A stretch of DNA of 64,000 nt. Source: an uncultured Bacteroidales bacterium. Its GTDB lineage: Bacteria > Bacteroidota > Bacteroidia > Bacteroidales > P3. The translations under genes and the position numbers were made by a program. The stretch spans positions 1 through 64,000 of the forward strand of contig CAJUFX010000004.1 in the NCBI GenBank assembly GCA_910586395.1, given 5' to 3'. Shown here piece after piece: positions 41,461-48,913 of this stretch. A model generated the notes under the pieces. That model was not told where the DNA came from, searched no databases, and was given only the letters and a program-made list of their open reading frames with translations. The number at the start of each line of letters is the position of its first letter. Position 1 is the first letter of the stretch.

Positions 41461-43710
41461 CTATTCCTCCATCTTCTTTTCAATGGCCGTATCGTAAAGG
41501 ACAGCATAATCGCCGATTTTTCCCATCGGCATATCCTCCACGACGATTTTACCGCCCGTCACATGGCCCAAATACACCATGGGGACGCCGCTTTCCATCA
41601 TGAAATCTTCGAATTCGCCGCCCACCTGGCTATCGACCGAAACCACGACGCGACCCTGACCTTCGCCAAACAGATAGGCGTCGCGGCGGAAGCTGTCGTC
41701 CAACAGGATTTCGAAGCCCAGACGGTTGACCATGGCCGATTCCAACAGCGTGATCATCAGGCCGCCGTCCGAAACGTCGTGCGCCGAATTGATGAGTTTC
41801 TCGTTGATGAGGCCAGCCACCGCCTGATGCAGTTTGAATTCCTCGTCCATATCGAAGTAAGGTGCCGGCGAATATTTTACATGGCGGTAGTGATAGAGAT
41901 ATTCGGAAGAGGCGATGTCGTCCTTGACGTGACCCAGCAGATAAATGGCGTCGCCTTTCTTCTCGAAGCCCAAGCCCATGCGGTGGTCTTTGTCCAGCAA
42001 GCCCACCATGCCGATGGAGGGCGTCGGATAGACGGCCTCCACCTGGCCGCCCTTGCTGTATTGGTTGTAGAAGCTGACGTTACCGCCCGTGACCGGCGTG
42101 CCGAACTTCTCGCAGGCCGCGCTCATGCCCTTGATGGCGCCCACGAACTGCCAATAGACTTCCGGATTGTAGGGATTGCCGAAGTTGAGGCAGTTGGTAA
42201 TGGCGAGCGGATAACCGCCGGAGCAGACGATGTTGCGGGCGGCTTCCGAGACCGCGATTTCGGTACCGACCAACGGATTGGCGAACACATAACGCGAATT
42301 GCAATCGACCGTCATGGCCAAAGCGCGGTCCGTATATTTGAGATTGACGACGGCCGCGTCCGAAGGCATGTTGGTGCTCATGTTCTTCGTACCCACCATC
42401 GTGTCGTACTGTTCGTACACCCAACACTTGGACGCGATATTGGGTTGCGCGGCGAGAAAGCGCGTCACGTCGGGAATCTCTTCCAGTTCGAGATCCTTGA
42501 CCGTATGGATGTCGAAACGTTTGGTCTTGGCGAAATATTTAGGCTCCTTGTACTTGCGGTCGTAAACCGGCGCGCCGCCGCCCAACACCAGCGTCGAGGC
42601 GGGCACATCGGCCACGAGTTCGCCGTGACGGTAGAACAGCAGGCGGTCTTCGTCTATGACCTCGCCGATTTGCGCGCAGTGCAGGTCCCATTTGTCGAAA
42701 ACGGCCTTAATCTTGTCTTCCTGACCTTTCTTGGCGACGACGAGCATACGCTCCTGCGATTCGGAAAGCAGGATCTCCCAAGCCTCCATGTTCTGCTGGC
42801 GGAGCGGCACCTTGTCAAGGTCGATGCGCATGCCGCTGGCGCCCTTCTCGCTCATTTCGGACGTGGAACAGATGATGCCGGCCGCCCCCATGTCCTGCAT
42901 GCCGACGAGCGCGCCCGTGGCGATGACTTCCAGCGAAGCCTCCATCAAGAGTTTTTCCTGAAACGGGTCGCCCACCTGAATGGCGGGAATGTCATCGGCC
43001 GAATTCTCGGTGATGTCGGCCGAGGCGAAGGTCGCGCCGTGGATGCCGTCCTTACCCGTGGCCGAACCCACGATGAACACGGGGTTGCCCTTGCCTTTGG
43101 CCACGGCCCGCGCGAGGTTTTCCTTGCGCATGATGCCGACCGACATCGCATTGACGAGCGGGTTGGTATTGTAGCATTCGTCGAAGCCCACCTCGCCGGC
43201 CACGACCGGCACGCCGAACGCATTGCCGTAGTCGCCGATGCCTTTCACGACACCACGTACCAGATGCCGCGTATGGGGCAGGTCTATGTTGCCGAAACGC
43301 AAAGAGTTCAACTGCGCGACGGGCCGCGCGCCCATCGTGAAGATGTCGCGGTTGATGCCGCCCACGCCCGTGGCCGCACCCTGATACGGTTCAATGGCGC
43401 AGGGATGGTTATGCGATTCGATTTTGAAGACACAGGCGTAACCGTCGCCCACATCGACCATACCGGCATTCTCCTCCCCCGGCGCCACCAGCATCTGCTC
43501 GCCCGACTTGGGCAACGTCTTGAGCCATTTGATGGAGTTCTTGTAAGAGGCGTGTTCCGACCACATTACCGAATAGATGCTCAGTTCCGTAAAATTCGGC
43601 GTCCGTCCCAGAATCGCCTTGATTCTTTCGAATTCTTCGGGCAGCAGGCCCAGACTTTCCGCTGTTTTTAACGTCACCTTTTCGTCGGTGCGCTGTTGTT
43701 TACCGGTCAT
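41461..43710 (-). CDS. purL: Phosphoribosylformylglycinamidine synthase subunit PurL (short form)
   Basis: The 749-residue product is the small PurL that needs separate PurS and PurQ partners for the fourth step of purine synthesis. It has the ATP and substrate segments SVMWSEHASYKNSIKWLK, VFKIESHNHPCAIEPY-QGAATGVGG, VGSATGKDGIHGATFAS, GMQDMGAAGIICSTSEMS and, in the second half, LAITNCLNFGNP and AHDVSDGGLMITLLES. Partners are not in the window. The 300-bp gap to glyA holds two small hairpins on the purL side. Confidence 0.95.
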   Translation of the reverse strand: MTGKQQRTDEKVTLKTAESLGLLPEEFERIKAILGRTPNFTELSIYSVMWSEHASYKNSIKWLKTLPKSGEQMLVAPGEENAGMVDVGDGYACVFKIESHNHPCAIEPYQGAATGVGGINRDIFTMGARPVAQLNSLRFGNIDLPHTRHLVRGVVKGIGDYGNAFGVPVVAGEVGFDECYNTNPLVNAMSVGIMRKENLARAVAKGKGNPVFIVGSATGKDGIHGATFASADITENSADDIPAIQVGDPFQEKLLMEASLEVIATGALVGMQDMGAAGIICSTSEMSEKGASGMRIDLDKVPLRQQNMEAWEILLSESQERMLVVAKKGQEDKIKAVFDKWDLHCAQIGEVIDEDRLLFYRHGELVADVPASTLVLGGGAPVYDRKYKEPKYFAKTKRFDIHTVKDLELEEIPDVTRFLAAQPNIASKCWVYEQYDTMVGTKNMSTNMPSDAAVVNLKYTDRALAMTVDCNSRYVFANPLVGTEIAVSEAARNIVCSGGYPLAITNCLNFGNPYNPEVYWQFVGAIKGMSAACEKFGTPVTGGNVSFYNQYSKGGQVEAVYPTPSIGMVGLLDKDHRMGLGFEKKGDAIYLLGHVKDDIASSEYLYHYRHVKYSPAPYFDMDEEFKLHQAVAGLINEKLINSAHDVSDGGLMITLLESAMVNRLGFEILLDDSFRRDAYLFGEGQGRVVVSVDSQVGGEFEDFMMESGVPMVYLGHVTGGKIVVEDMPMGKIGDYAVLYDTAIEKKMEE

Positions 43711-44011
43711 ATGTTTTTACTGTTAAGGTATTGGCATTGTTAAAGCGTGTAAATCCGTGCAGTCCGCACGTTTCAACCCGCTACATTTCAAGCGGGTAAA
43801 GTTAGCAAAAAAACGGCAATAAAAAAAGTGCTTCCGCCTGTGGCGGACACGGTGGCGGACCTTGGGACACCTTCCGCGATTTCCGACTTGCACAATCTTT
43901 CATCTTTCACTACATTTGCACTACGTCTGGAGACAGGAAGCGGTTACTGCCGCGCCCGACGGGGCACGGCGCGAAAAAAACTTGAAAAGATAATTCAAAA
44001 CACTCAATATC
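43711..44011. other. Intergenic region between purL and glyA
   Basis: Contains the glyA promoter (43888-43918) on the plus side and, on the purL side, two hairpins: CGTGC/GCACG at 43756-43770 and ACCCGCT/AGCGGGT at 43776-43797. No purine riboswitch aptamer is recognisable and no exact purL promoter was found. Confidence 0.5.
43888..43918 (+). promoter_or_regulatory. Promoter of glyA
   Basis: TTG (43888-43890), 20 bases, TACATTTG (43911-43918): an exact Bacteroidetes promoter, with a leader of about 85 bases before the ATG at 44012. Confidence 0.65.
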
Positions 44012-45292
44012 ATGCAGAAAGACACGCAAATCTTCGATCTTATCGAACAGGAAAGAAAGCGTCAGACCTCCGGCTTGGAGCTGATCGCTTCCGAAAACTT
44101 CGTTTCGGATCAGGTCATGGCGGCCATGGGTTCGGTCATGACGAACAAATACGCCGAAGGTTATCCCGGCAAACGCTACTACGGCGGTTGCCAAATCGTT
44201 GACCAAAGCGAACAGCTGGCCATCGACCGCGTAAAACAATTGTTCGGCGCCGAATGGGCCAACGTGCAGCCGCACTCCGGCGCGCAGGCCAACATGGCCG
44301 TACTGCTCGCCTGCCTCAAGCCCGGCGACACGTTCATGGGTCTGGACCTCTCGCACGGCGGTCACCTCTCCCACGGTTCGCCCGTCAACTCGTCCGGCCT
44401 CCTCTATCGTCCGGTCGCCTATATGGTGGATGAAGAGACCGGCACGATCAACTACGACAAGATGGAGGAAGTGGCCTTGCGCGAAAAGCCGAAACTCATC
44501 ATCGGCGGCGCCTCCGCTTACTCCCGCGACTGGGATTGGAAACGCATGCGTGAAATCGCCGACAAAATCGGCGCCATCCTCATGGCCGACATCTCGCACC
44601 CCTCCGGCCTCATCGCGCGCGGCCTGCTCAACAACCCGTTGCCCCACTGCCATATCGTGACGACCACGACGCACAAGACGCTCAGAGGTCCGCGCGGCGG
44701 CTTGATCATGATGGGCAAGGACTTCGAGAACCCCTGGGGTCTGACCACGCCCAAAGGCCAAATCAAAATGATGTCGCAACTGTTGGATTCGGCCGTATTT
44801 CCCGGCATCCAGGGCGGTCCGCTCGAACACGTCATCGCCGCCAAGGCCGTGGCTTTCGGCGAATGCCTCAGCGACGAATACTTAGCTTACGTAAAACAAG
44901 TCAAAGCCAATGCGCAGGCCATGTGCCAGGCGTTCATCGCCAAAGGCTACAAGGTCATTTCCGGCGGCACCGACAACCACTTGATGCTGATTGACCTCCG
45001 CACCAAGTTCCCCGATCTGACGGGCAAGGTGGCCGAAAACACGCTGGTAAAGGCCGACATCACGATCAACAAGAACATGGTGCCGTTCGACAGCCGCACG
45101 CCGTTCTCCACCTCCGGCATCCGTGTGGGTACGCCGGCCGTCACGACGCGCGGTCTGAAAGAAGCCGACATGCCGGTTATCGTGGATCTCATCGACCAGG
45201 TGCTCTGCGACGTGGAAAACGAACAGGTGCTGGCCAAGGTCCGCAAGACCGTCAACGAAATGATGTCGCCGCGTCCGCTGTACGCTTGGTAA
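44012..45292 (+). CDS. glyA: Serine hydroxymethyltransferase
   Basis: The 426-residue PLP enzyme converts serine and tetrahydrofolate to glycine and methylene-THF. The signatures are complete: ELIASENFVSDQVMAAMGS, TNKYAEGYPGKRYYGGC, LSHGGHLSHGSPVN, ADISHPSGLIARGLLNNPL and the PLP lysine in TTTTHKTLRGPRGGLI. It makes the one-carbon units used by ThyA (also in this window) and purine synthesis (purL is divergent next door). A strong terminator follows at 45325. Confidence 0.97.
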   Translation: MQKDTQIFDLIEQERKRQTSGLELIASENFVSDQVMAAMGSVMTNKYAEGYPGKRYYGGCQIVDQSEQLAIDRVKQLFGAEWANVQPHSGAQANMAVLLACLKPGDTFMGLDLSHGGHLSHGSPVNSSGLLYRPVAYMVDEETGTINYDKMEEVALREKPKLIIGGASAYSRDWDWKRMREIADKIGAILMADISHPSGLIARGLLNNPLPHCHIVTTTTHKTLRGPRGGLIMMGKDFENPWGLTTPKGQIKMMSQLLDSAVFPGIQGGPLEHVIAAKAVAFGECLSDEYLAYVKQVKANAQAMCQAFIAKGYKVISGGTDNHLMLIDLRTKFPDLTGKVAENTLVKADITINKNMVPFDSRTPFSTSGIRVGTPAVTTRGLKEADMPVIVDLIDQVLCDVENEQVLAKVRKTVNEMMSPRPLYAW

Positions 45293-45324
45293 GCGGCATA
45301 CGACGGCTTCGGCCGTATCAGTGC

Positions 45325-45359
45325 AAGAAAAGCGGAGCAGCCTTTGTTCCGCTTTTCTT
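45325..45359 (+). terminator. Terminator of glyA
   Basis: AAGAAAAGCGGA (45325-45336) pairs with TCCGCTTTTCTT (45348-45359); 12-bp stem, 11-nt loop, T-rich 3' arm. It stands 32 bases past the stop of glyA. Confidence 0.8.
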
Positions 45360-45485
45360 ATAACGGCGTGACCCGACGGGCCCGCCCGCAAGACCGGTGC
45401 GGAACCGCCGCCCAACGCGACCCGACTTGAATCAACCGAGCGCAACCCGACGCATTTCGGGTTTCAACCAATCGATTAAACATAC

Positions 45486-45983
45486 ATGAACGAACAGGAA
45501 AAAGCGGCCAGACCGCACGGAAAATGGCCGAAAATCCGCAATCTCTCGATTGCCGTACTCGTCTTGGTTTTGGCGTTATTCATAGGCTTTCGGTTTTACT
45601 TTCCCTACGGGGAGGGCGTCAAGACCGGTCAATTGAATTATGTAGTCCGGAAAGGCGTCATATTCAAAACATTCGAGGGCAAATTGATTCAGACCGGCTT
45701 TTGGACGAACCAACCTGGCAAAATCCAGTCGAACGAATTCAATTTCTCGATCGCCGACAAGAAGATTGCCGATTCGCTGATGCGGGCCGGCGGACAGATG
45801 GTGGAACTGCACTATGTGGAATATTTCGGCTCGCTGCCTTGGCGCGGCCATTCGAAATACGTCGTGAACGGCATCGTCAACATCACGCCGGTCATCGGAA
45901 CGGAAGCGCAAGCGTTGCCCCCCGTGGAGGCCGTGACGCCCACCTCTTCCAATCCCATTGAGGGCGCGGCGGCCATTCAGTAA
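45486..45983 (+). CDS. Single-pass membrane protein of unknown function
   Basis: The 165-residue product has a short basic N-terminus, one hydrophobic segment (NLSIAVLVLVLALFIGFRFY) and an extracytoplasmic domain of about 110 residues with GEGVKTGQLNYVVRKGVIFK, TFEGKLIQTGFWTNQ and a conserved-looking HYVEYFGSLPWRGHSKYVV. I recall small Bacteroidetes proteins of this kind next to housekeeping genes, sometimes with misleading names, but I cannot give a function. The C-terminus is low in complexity. A strong terminator follows. Confidence 0.7.
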   Translation: MNEQEKAARPHGKWPKIRNLSIAVLVLVLALFIGFRFYFPYGEGVKTGQLNYVVRKGVIFKTFEGKLIQTGFWTNQPGKIQSNEFNFSIADKKIADSLMRAGGQMVELHYVEYFGSLPWRGHSKYVVNGIVNITPVIGTEAQALPPVEAVTPTSSNPIEGAAAIQ

Positions 45984-46051
45984 GCGTTGCGGACGCGGTT
46001 TCTGACACGGGCGCGGACGCAGAGGCAGACGCGGAGGTTCCGTCAAAAGCG

Positions 46052-46088
46052 ACGGGCCGGCGGAAAATTTCCGTCGGCCCGTTTTTTT
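46052..46088 (+). terminator. Strong intrinsic terminator
   Basis: ACGGGCCGGCGGA (46052-46064) pairs with TCCGTCGGCCCGT (46070-46082) with one G-U pair, then a T-run to 46088. It ends the transcript of the small membrane protein. Confidence 0.9.
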
Positions 46089-46190
46089 ATCGCTTGGCTT
46101 ATTGATGAACCCGAACTCCGATAACAACGAAGCGGATCGCCTTTAGGACAGCTATTTCAAAGGTGCGTCAGAAAGACCGAGATACCCCGT

Positions 46191-47294
46191 CTATTTCCGT
46201 AAAAAGCGCAAACAAGAGAGCATCCAATCCGACAAGGCTTTCTCGGCGGGCCGTTTGCCCACATTGAGGAAAATGCCGAACTTTTTAAGAATAGGAATCC
46301 GGCAGGTCTCCACATATTCAATGAGCGTGCCTGAGGGATCTTCGTTGTAGGCGAAATGACCGGCCGCGTCCCCCATGCCGAAATTCGGATTGAGCTTCAT
46401 GCTGTCCACCGTGAAAGGCCGGTTCAGGGCCGCGGCTTTGTCGCGCAAGGCGTCCATGCGGCGGATGTCGTAACAGATCTGGATAAAACCCAACTCGCCC
46501 CACATGCGGTTCTCGAAAATCTTACGGCAAGGCGTCGGACGGTCCAACGCCTGAATGAGTTCTATTTCGCTCGTTCCTAAAAGTCTGGAGAAATTACCCT
46601 GCCGCGGGCGGCTCTGCCCCAACAGCACGCGGCGGAAACGGACACCCGGCGTCCCCAAGGCCGACAAATCGGTGAACTCATCCGTCGTATCGCTGTGCAC
46701 GAGGTCGTAATCGAGCATGTCGCGATAGAACGCGATAGCCGCCTCCATGTCGTGCGTCCCGACCAGACCGCCATAAACGCCGCCGGTCGGTCTGTTCTCG
46801 TTACAGAACCAAGCTTTTTCATCGGAGATTTCCACAATCTGGAAACGGTTGCCGTAAGGGTCGGTCAGATAATAGTAATCGCGGCCCAACGCGTCTTTAT
46901 ACATCGCGCTGACGGCCGCCTTTCCGTCCATGTGAAACTTATGCGCCCTAACCGCGCTGCGGCATTTTATCTTGCAGGCATAGACGCCGTAGTCGCCGGG
47001 CATGGGATCGAATTCGGGGCCGCGCGGCGTAAAGCCCGTATGCTGCCATATTTCGAAGCCGCCTCCGCCTTGCAGGTTCATCGCCAGAACGGCATGGCGC
47101 GGACGCGGCTTTCCGCCCGTATAGGGCAACATGAACTCGGCCGGTGCCTTCTCGTCGAAAATCACGACGTCGGTTCCCAAGTTCGCCTTGTACCACGCAA
47201 AGGCTTCGGCCACATCCGAAACCCCTATCCCCACCTGTTGTATGCCGCAAATCAGCGGCTGTCCGCCGGATTGCATTTCATTTTTCCGAGCCAT
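46191..47294 (-). CDS. VOC (glyoxalase fold) family protein with two domains
   Basis: The 367-residue product contains two vicinal-oxygen-chelate domains: the first from about residue 15 (GIQQVGIGVSDVAEAFAWYK) with DPYGNRFQIVEI near 150, the second from about 175 (VYGGLVGTHDMEAAIAFYRD) with HFAYNEDPSGTLIEYVET near 320. Metal-ligand His and Glu positions are only partly evident, so enzyme class is uncertain (glyoxalase, dioxygenase or resistance type). It probably lies in the same transcript as the SDR gene upstream. A second Met at residue 7 could be the real start. Confidence 0.85.
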   Translation of the reverse strand: MARKNEMQSGGQPLICGIQQVGIGVSDVAEAFAWYKANLGTDVVIFDEKAPAEFMLPYTGGKPRPRHAVLAMNLQGGGGFEIWQHTGFTPRGPEFDPMPGDYGVYACKIKCRSAVRAHKFHMDGKAAVSAMYKDALGRDYYYLTDPYGNRFQIVEISDEKAWFCNENRPTGGVYGGLVGTHDMEAAIAFYRDMLDYDLVHSDTTDEFTDLSALGTPGVRFRRVLLGQSRPRQGNFSRLLGTSEIELIQALDRPTPCRKIFENRMWGELGFIQICYDIRRMDALRDKAAALNRPFTVDSMKLNPNFGMGDAAGHFAYNEDPSGTLIEYVETCRIPILKKFGIFLNVGKRPAEKALSDWMLSCLRFLRK

Positions 47295-47361
47295 ATTCCC
47301 TTTTTTGATAGTTTTAAAACACGTTGGCCGGCGACGGCCGCAAGACCGACGCGGGCAGCCG

Positions 47362-48156
47362 TCAATTGGGTTTTACCTTGCCGACCAACGCATAATATAC
47401 GGCCGGGATGTAACGTTTGAAATAGACCATGAGCACGTCTTTACGGCAAACGTAAATCTCCTTGCGGTTTTTACGCACGGCGCGCAAGATCATGCGCGCG
47501 CAGGTCTCGGCCGTGATGCCGTTGGCCTGGGCGTGGTCCATGACGCCGTATTCGGCGCCGTCTTTCGTCAGCGCGTGCAACGAGACGTCGGTCAGGATGC
47601 GCCCCGGACAGACCATCGTGACGCGGATGCCGTTGCCGCTTTCTTCGGCGCGGAGGGTTTCGAAGAAACCGTGCAGCGCATGTTTGGCCGCCGAATAGGC
47701 CGAACGTTGCGGGAAGCCGAACAGGCCGACGATACTGCTGATGACGACGAAATGTCCGTTGCGGCGGCCCAACATGCCCGGCAGCATGGCCTTGGCCAGC
47801 TGCACCGCGCCGAAGTAATCGGTCTCCATCAGACGGCGGTCAATGTCCATGGGCGTCTCCCGCACGAGCGACCGCTGGCTGATGCCGCCGTTGAGCACGA
47901 GCAGATCCACGGCGCCGAAACGCTCCGTCACCTGCCGCGCCGCCTCGGTCATCGATGCCGGATCCGTCAGATCCAGCGGCAAGACGACCGCCTTTTCCGG
48001 ATGCGCGCACGCGCGGCGCACCTCCTCCAACACGTCGGCGCGTCGCGCCGAAAGCAAGACCGTACAGCCCTCGGCCGAACAGGCCAACGCCAAGGCCTTG
48101 CCGATGCCCGAAGAGGCCCCGGTTATCCATACGACGGTATCTTGGTTCACACGCAT
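47362..48156 (-). CDS. SDR family oxidoreductase, DHRS7-like
   Basis: The 264-residue enzyme has WITGASSGIGKALALAC, LVLNGGISQRS (in place of NNAG), catalytic Ser in ISSIVGLFGFP and YSAAKHALHG (YxxxK). The C-terminal part with a conserved basic patch (RAVRKNRKEIYVCRKDV) resembles the DHRS7/YqjQ branch. The start at ATG 48156 is preferred over an upstream in-frame TTG. It lies 21 bases after ompH on the same strand; function unknown. Confidence 0.85.
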   Translation of the reverse strand: MRVNQDTVVWITGASSGIGKALALACSAEGCTVLLSARRADVLEEVRRACAHPEKAVVLPLDLTDPASMTEAARQVTERFGAVDLLVLNGGISQRSLVRETPMDIDRRLMETDYFGAVQLAKAMLPGMLGRRNGHFVVISSIVGLFGFPQRSAYSAAKHALHGFFETLRAEESGNGIRVTMVCPGRILTDVSLHALTKDGAEYGVMDHAQANGITAETCARMILRAVRKNRKEIYVCRKDVLMVYFKRYIPAVYYALVGKVKPN

Positions 48157-48177
48157 ATCGCAATCCAAACGTTGATG

Positions 48178-48768
48178 TTAATTACTGAAACTACGGCTAA
48201 TCGTATTCGGTTTGGTATCCACCCCGACATTGATGCTGCTCTGCTTTTTGTCTTCGGGCGAATAGCCCATGTCTTTCAGCACGTCGTTGCTGATGTCGTT
48301 CTTGGGGTCGGCATACAAGAGGTTGGCATTGTCGCTGCGGTCGAAAACAAAGACATAGCTACGCTGTTTGGCCTTTTTCTCAATGGCGTTGTAAATCTTG
48401 TCCTGAATCGGCCGTATCAGTTCCTCGCGCTTCTTGAACAGATCGCCGTCGTTGCCGAAACGTTTTTTCTGCAATTCCTTCGCCTCTTTCTCTTTCTGAA
48501 CGATTTCATTCTCGCGCCGGTTCTTCATGTCTTGGGTCAAAAGCGGAGCCTCGTTCTGATAACGTTTATAGAGCGCATCGATTTCCGCGAACTTCTCTTC
48601 GATTTCTTTTTGCCATTCAATGGCCAACTCGTCTATTTGCTGTTGGGCCGCTTCGAACTCCGGCACATTGGAAAGGATGTAACGCGTATCGACATAGGCG
48701 TATTTCTGCCCGAACGCAACGGCCGTAGCGCCCAAAAGCAACAAGGCCGCAAACCAAATTTTTTTCAT
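48178..48768 (-). CDS. OmpH/Skp family periplasmic chaperone
   Basis: The 196-residue product has a signal peptide (LLLLGATAVAFG), the strand KYAYVDTRYILSNVPEF at the start of the mature form, and a long, charged helical hairpin (EKFAEIDALYKRYQNEAP ... EIVQKEKEAKELQKKRF) that forms the tentacles of Skp-like trimers, then FVFDRSDNANLLYADPKND. It holds unfolded outer-membrane proteins for BamA, whose gene is directly upstream. Confidence 0.92.
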   Translation of the reverse strand: MKKIWFAALLLLGATAVAFGQKYAYVDTRYILSNVPEFEAAQQQIDELAIEWQKEIEEKFAEIDALYKRYQNEAPLLTQDMKNRRENEIVQKEKEAKELQKKRFGNDGDLFKKREELIRPIQDKIYNAIEKKAKQRSYVFVFDRSDNANLLYADPKNDISNDVLKDMGYSPEDKKQSSINVGVDTKPNTISRSFSN

Positions 48769-48913
48769 GGCTTTAGATTTTTAAACTATCAAAACCGCTT
48801 GTTATGCAAAAAACGCACCAAACCCGCCGGCCGCCTTTTCTTTTTCCCATACACGCAACCGACGCCATCAACCGTTGGGAACCCGACGACCGCACTTCGC
48901 CCTGCCCCACACC

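Noticed and set aside
40834..43671. 945-codon plus-strand open frame across porW and purL
   Set aside because: It is antisense to two well-supported genes, has no domain or signal peptide, and is explained by GC-rich codon use opening the opposite frame.
43740..43800. Possible purine riboswitch before purL
   Set aside because: Two small hairpins are present, but the three-helix junction and conserved loop residues of purine aptamers are not.
45360..45470. Repeated ACCCGACG-type words after glyA, possibly a short repeat array
   Set aside because: The words are short, irregularly spaced and common in this genome's composition; no CRISPR-like regularity.
48157..48168. Upstream TTG start of the SDR gene
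   Set aside because: ATG 48156 gives the normal SDR N-terminus directly before the nucleotide-binding motif.
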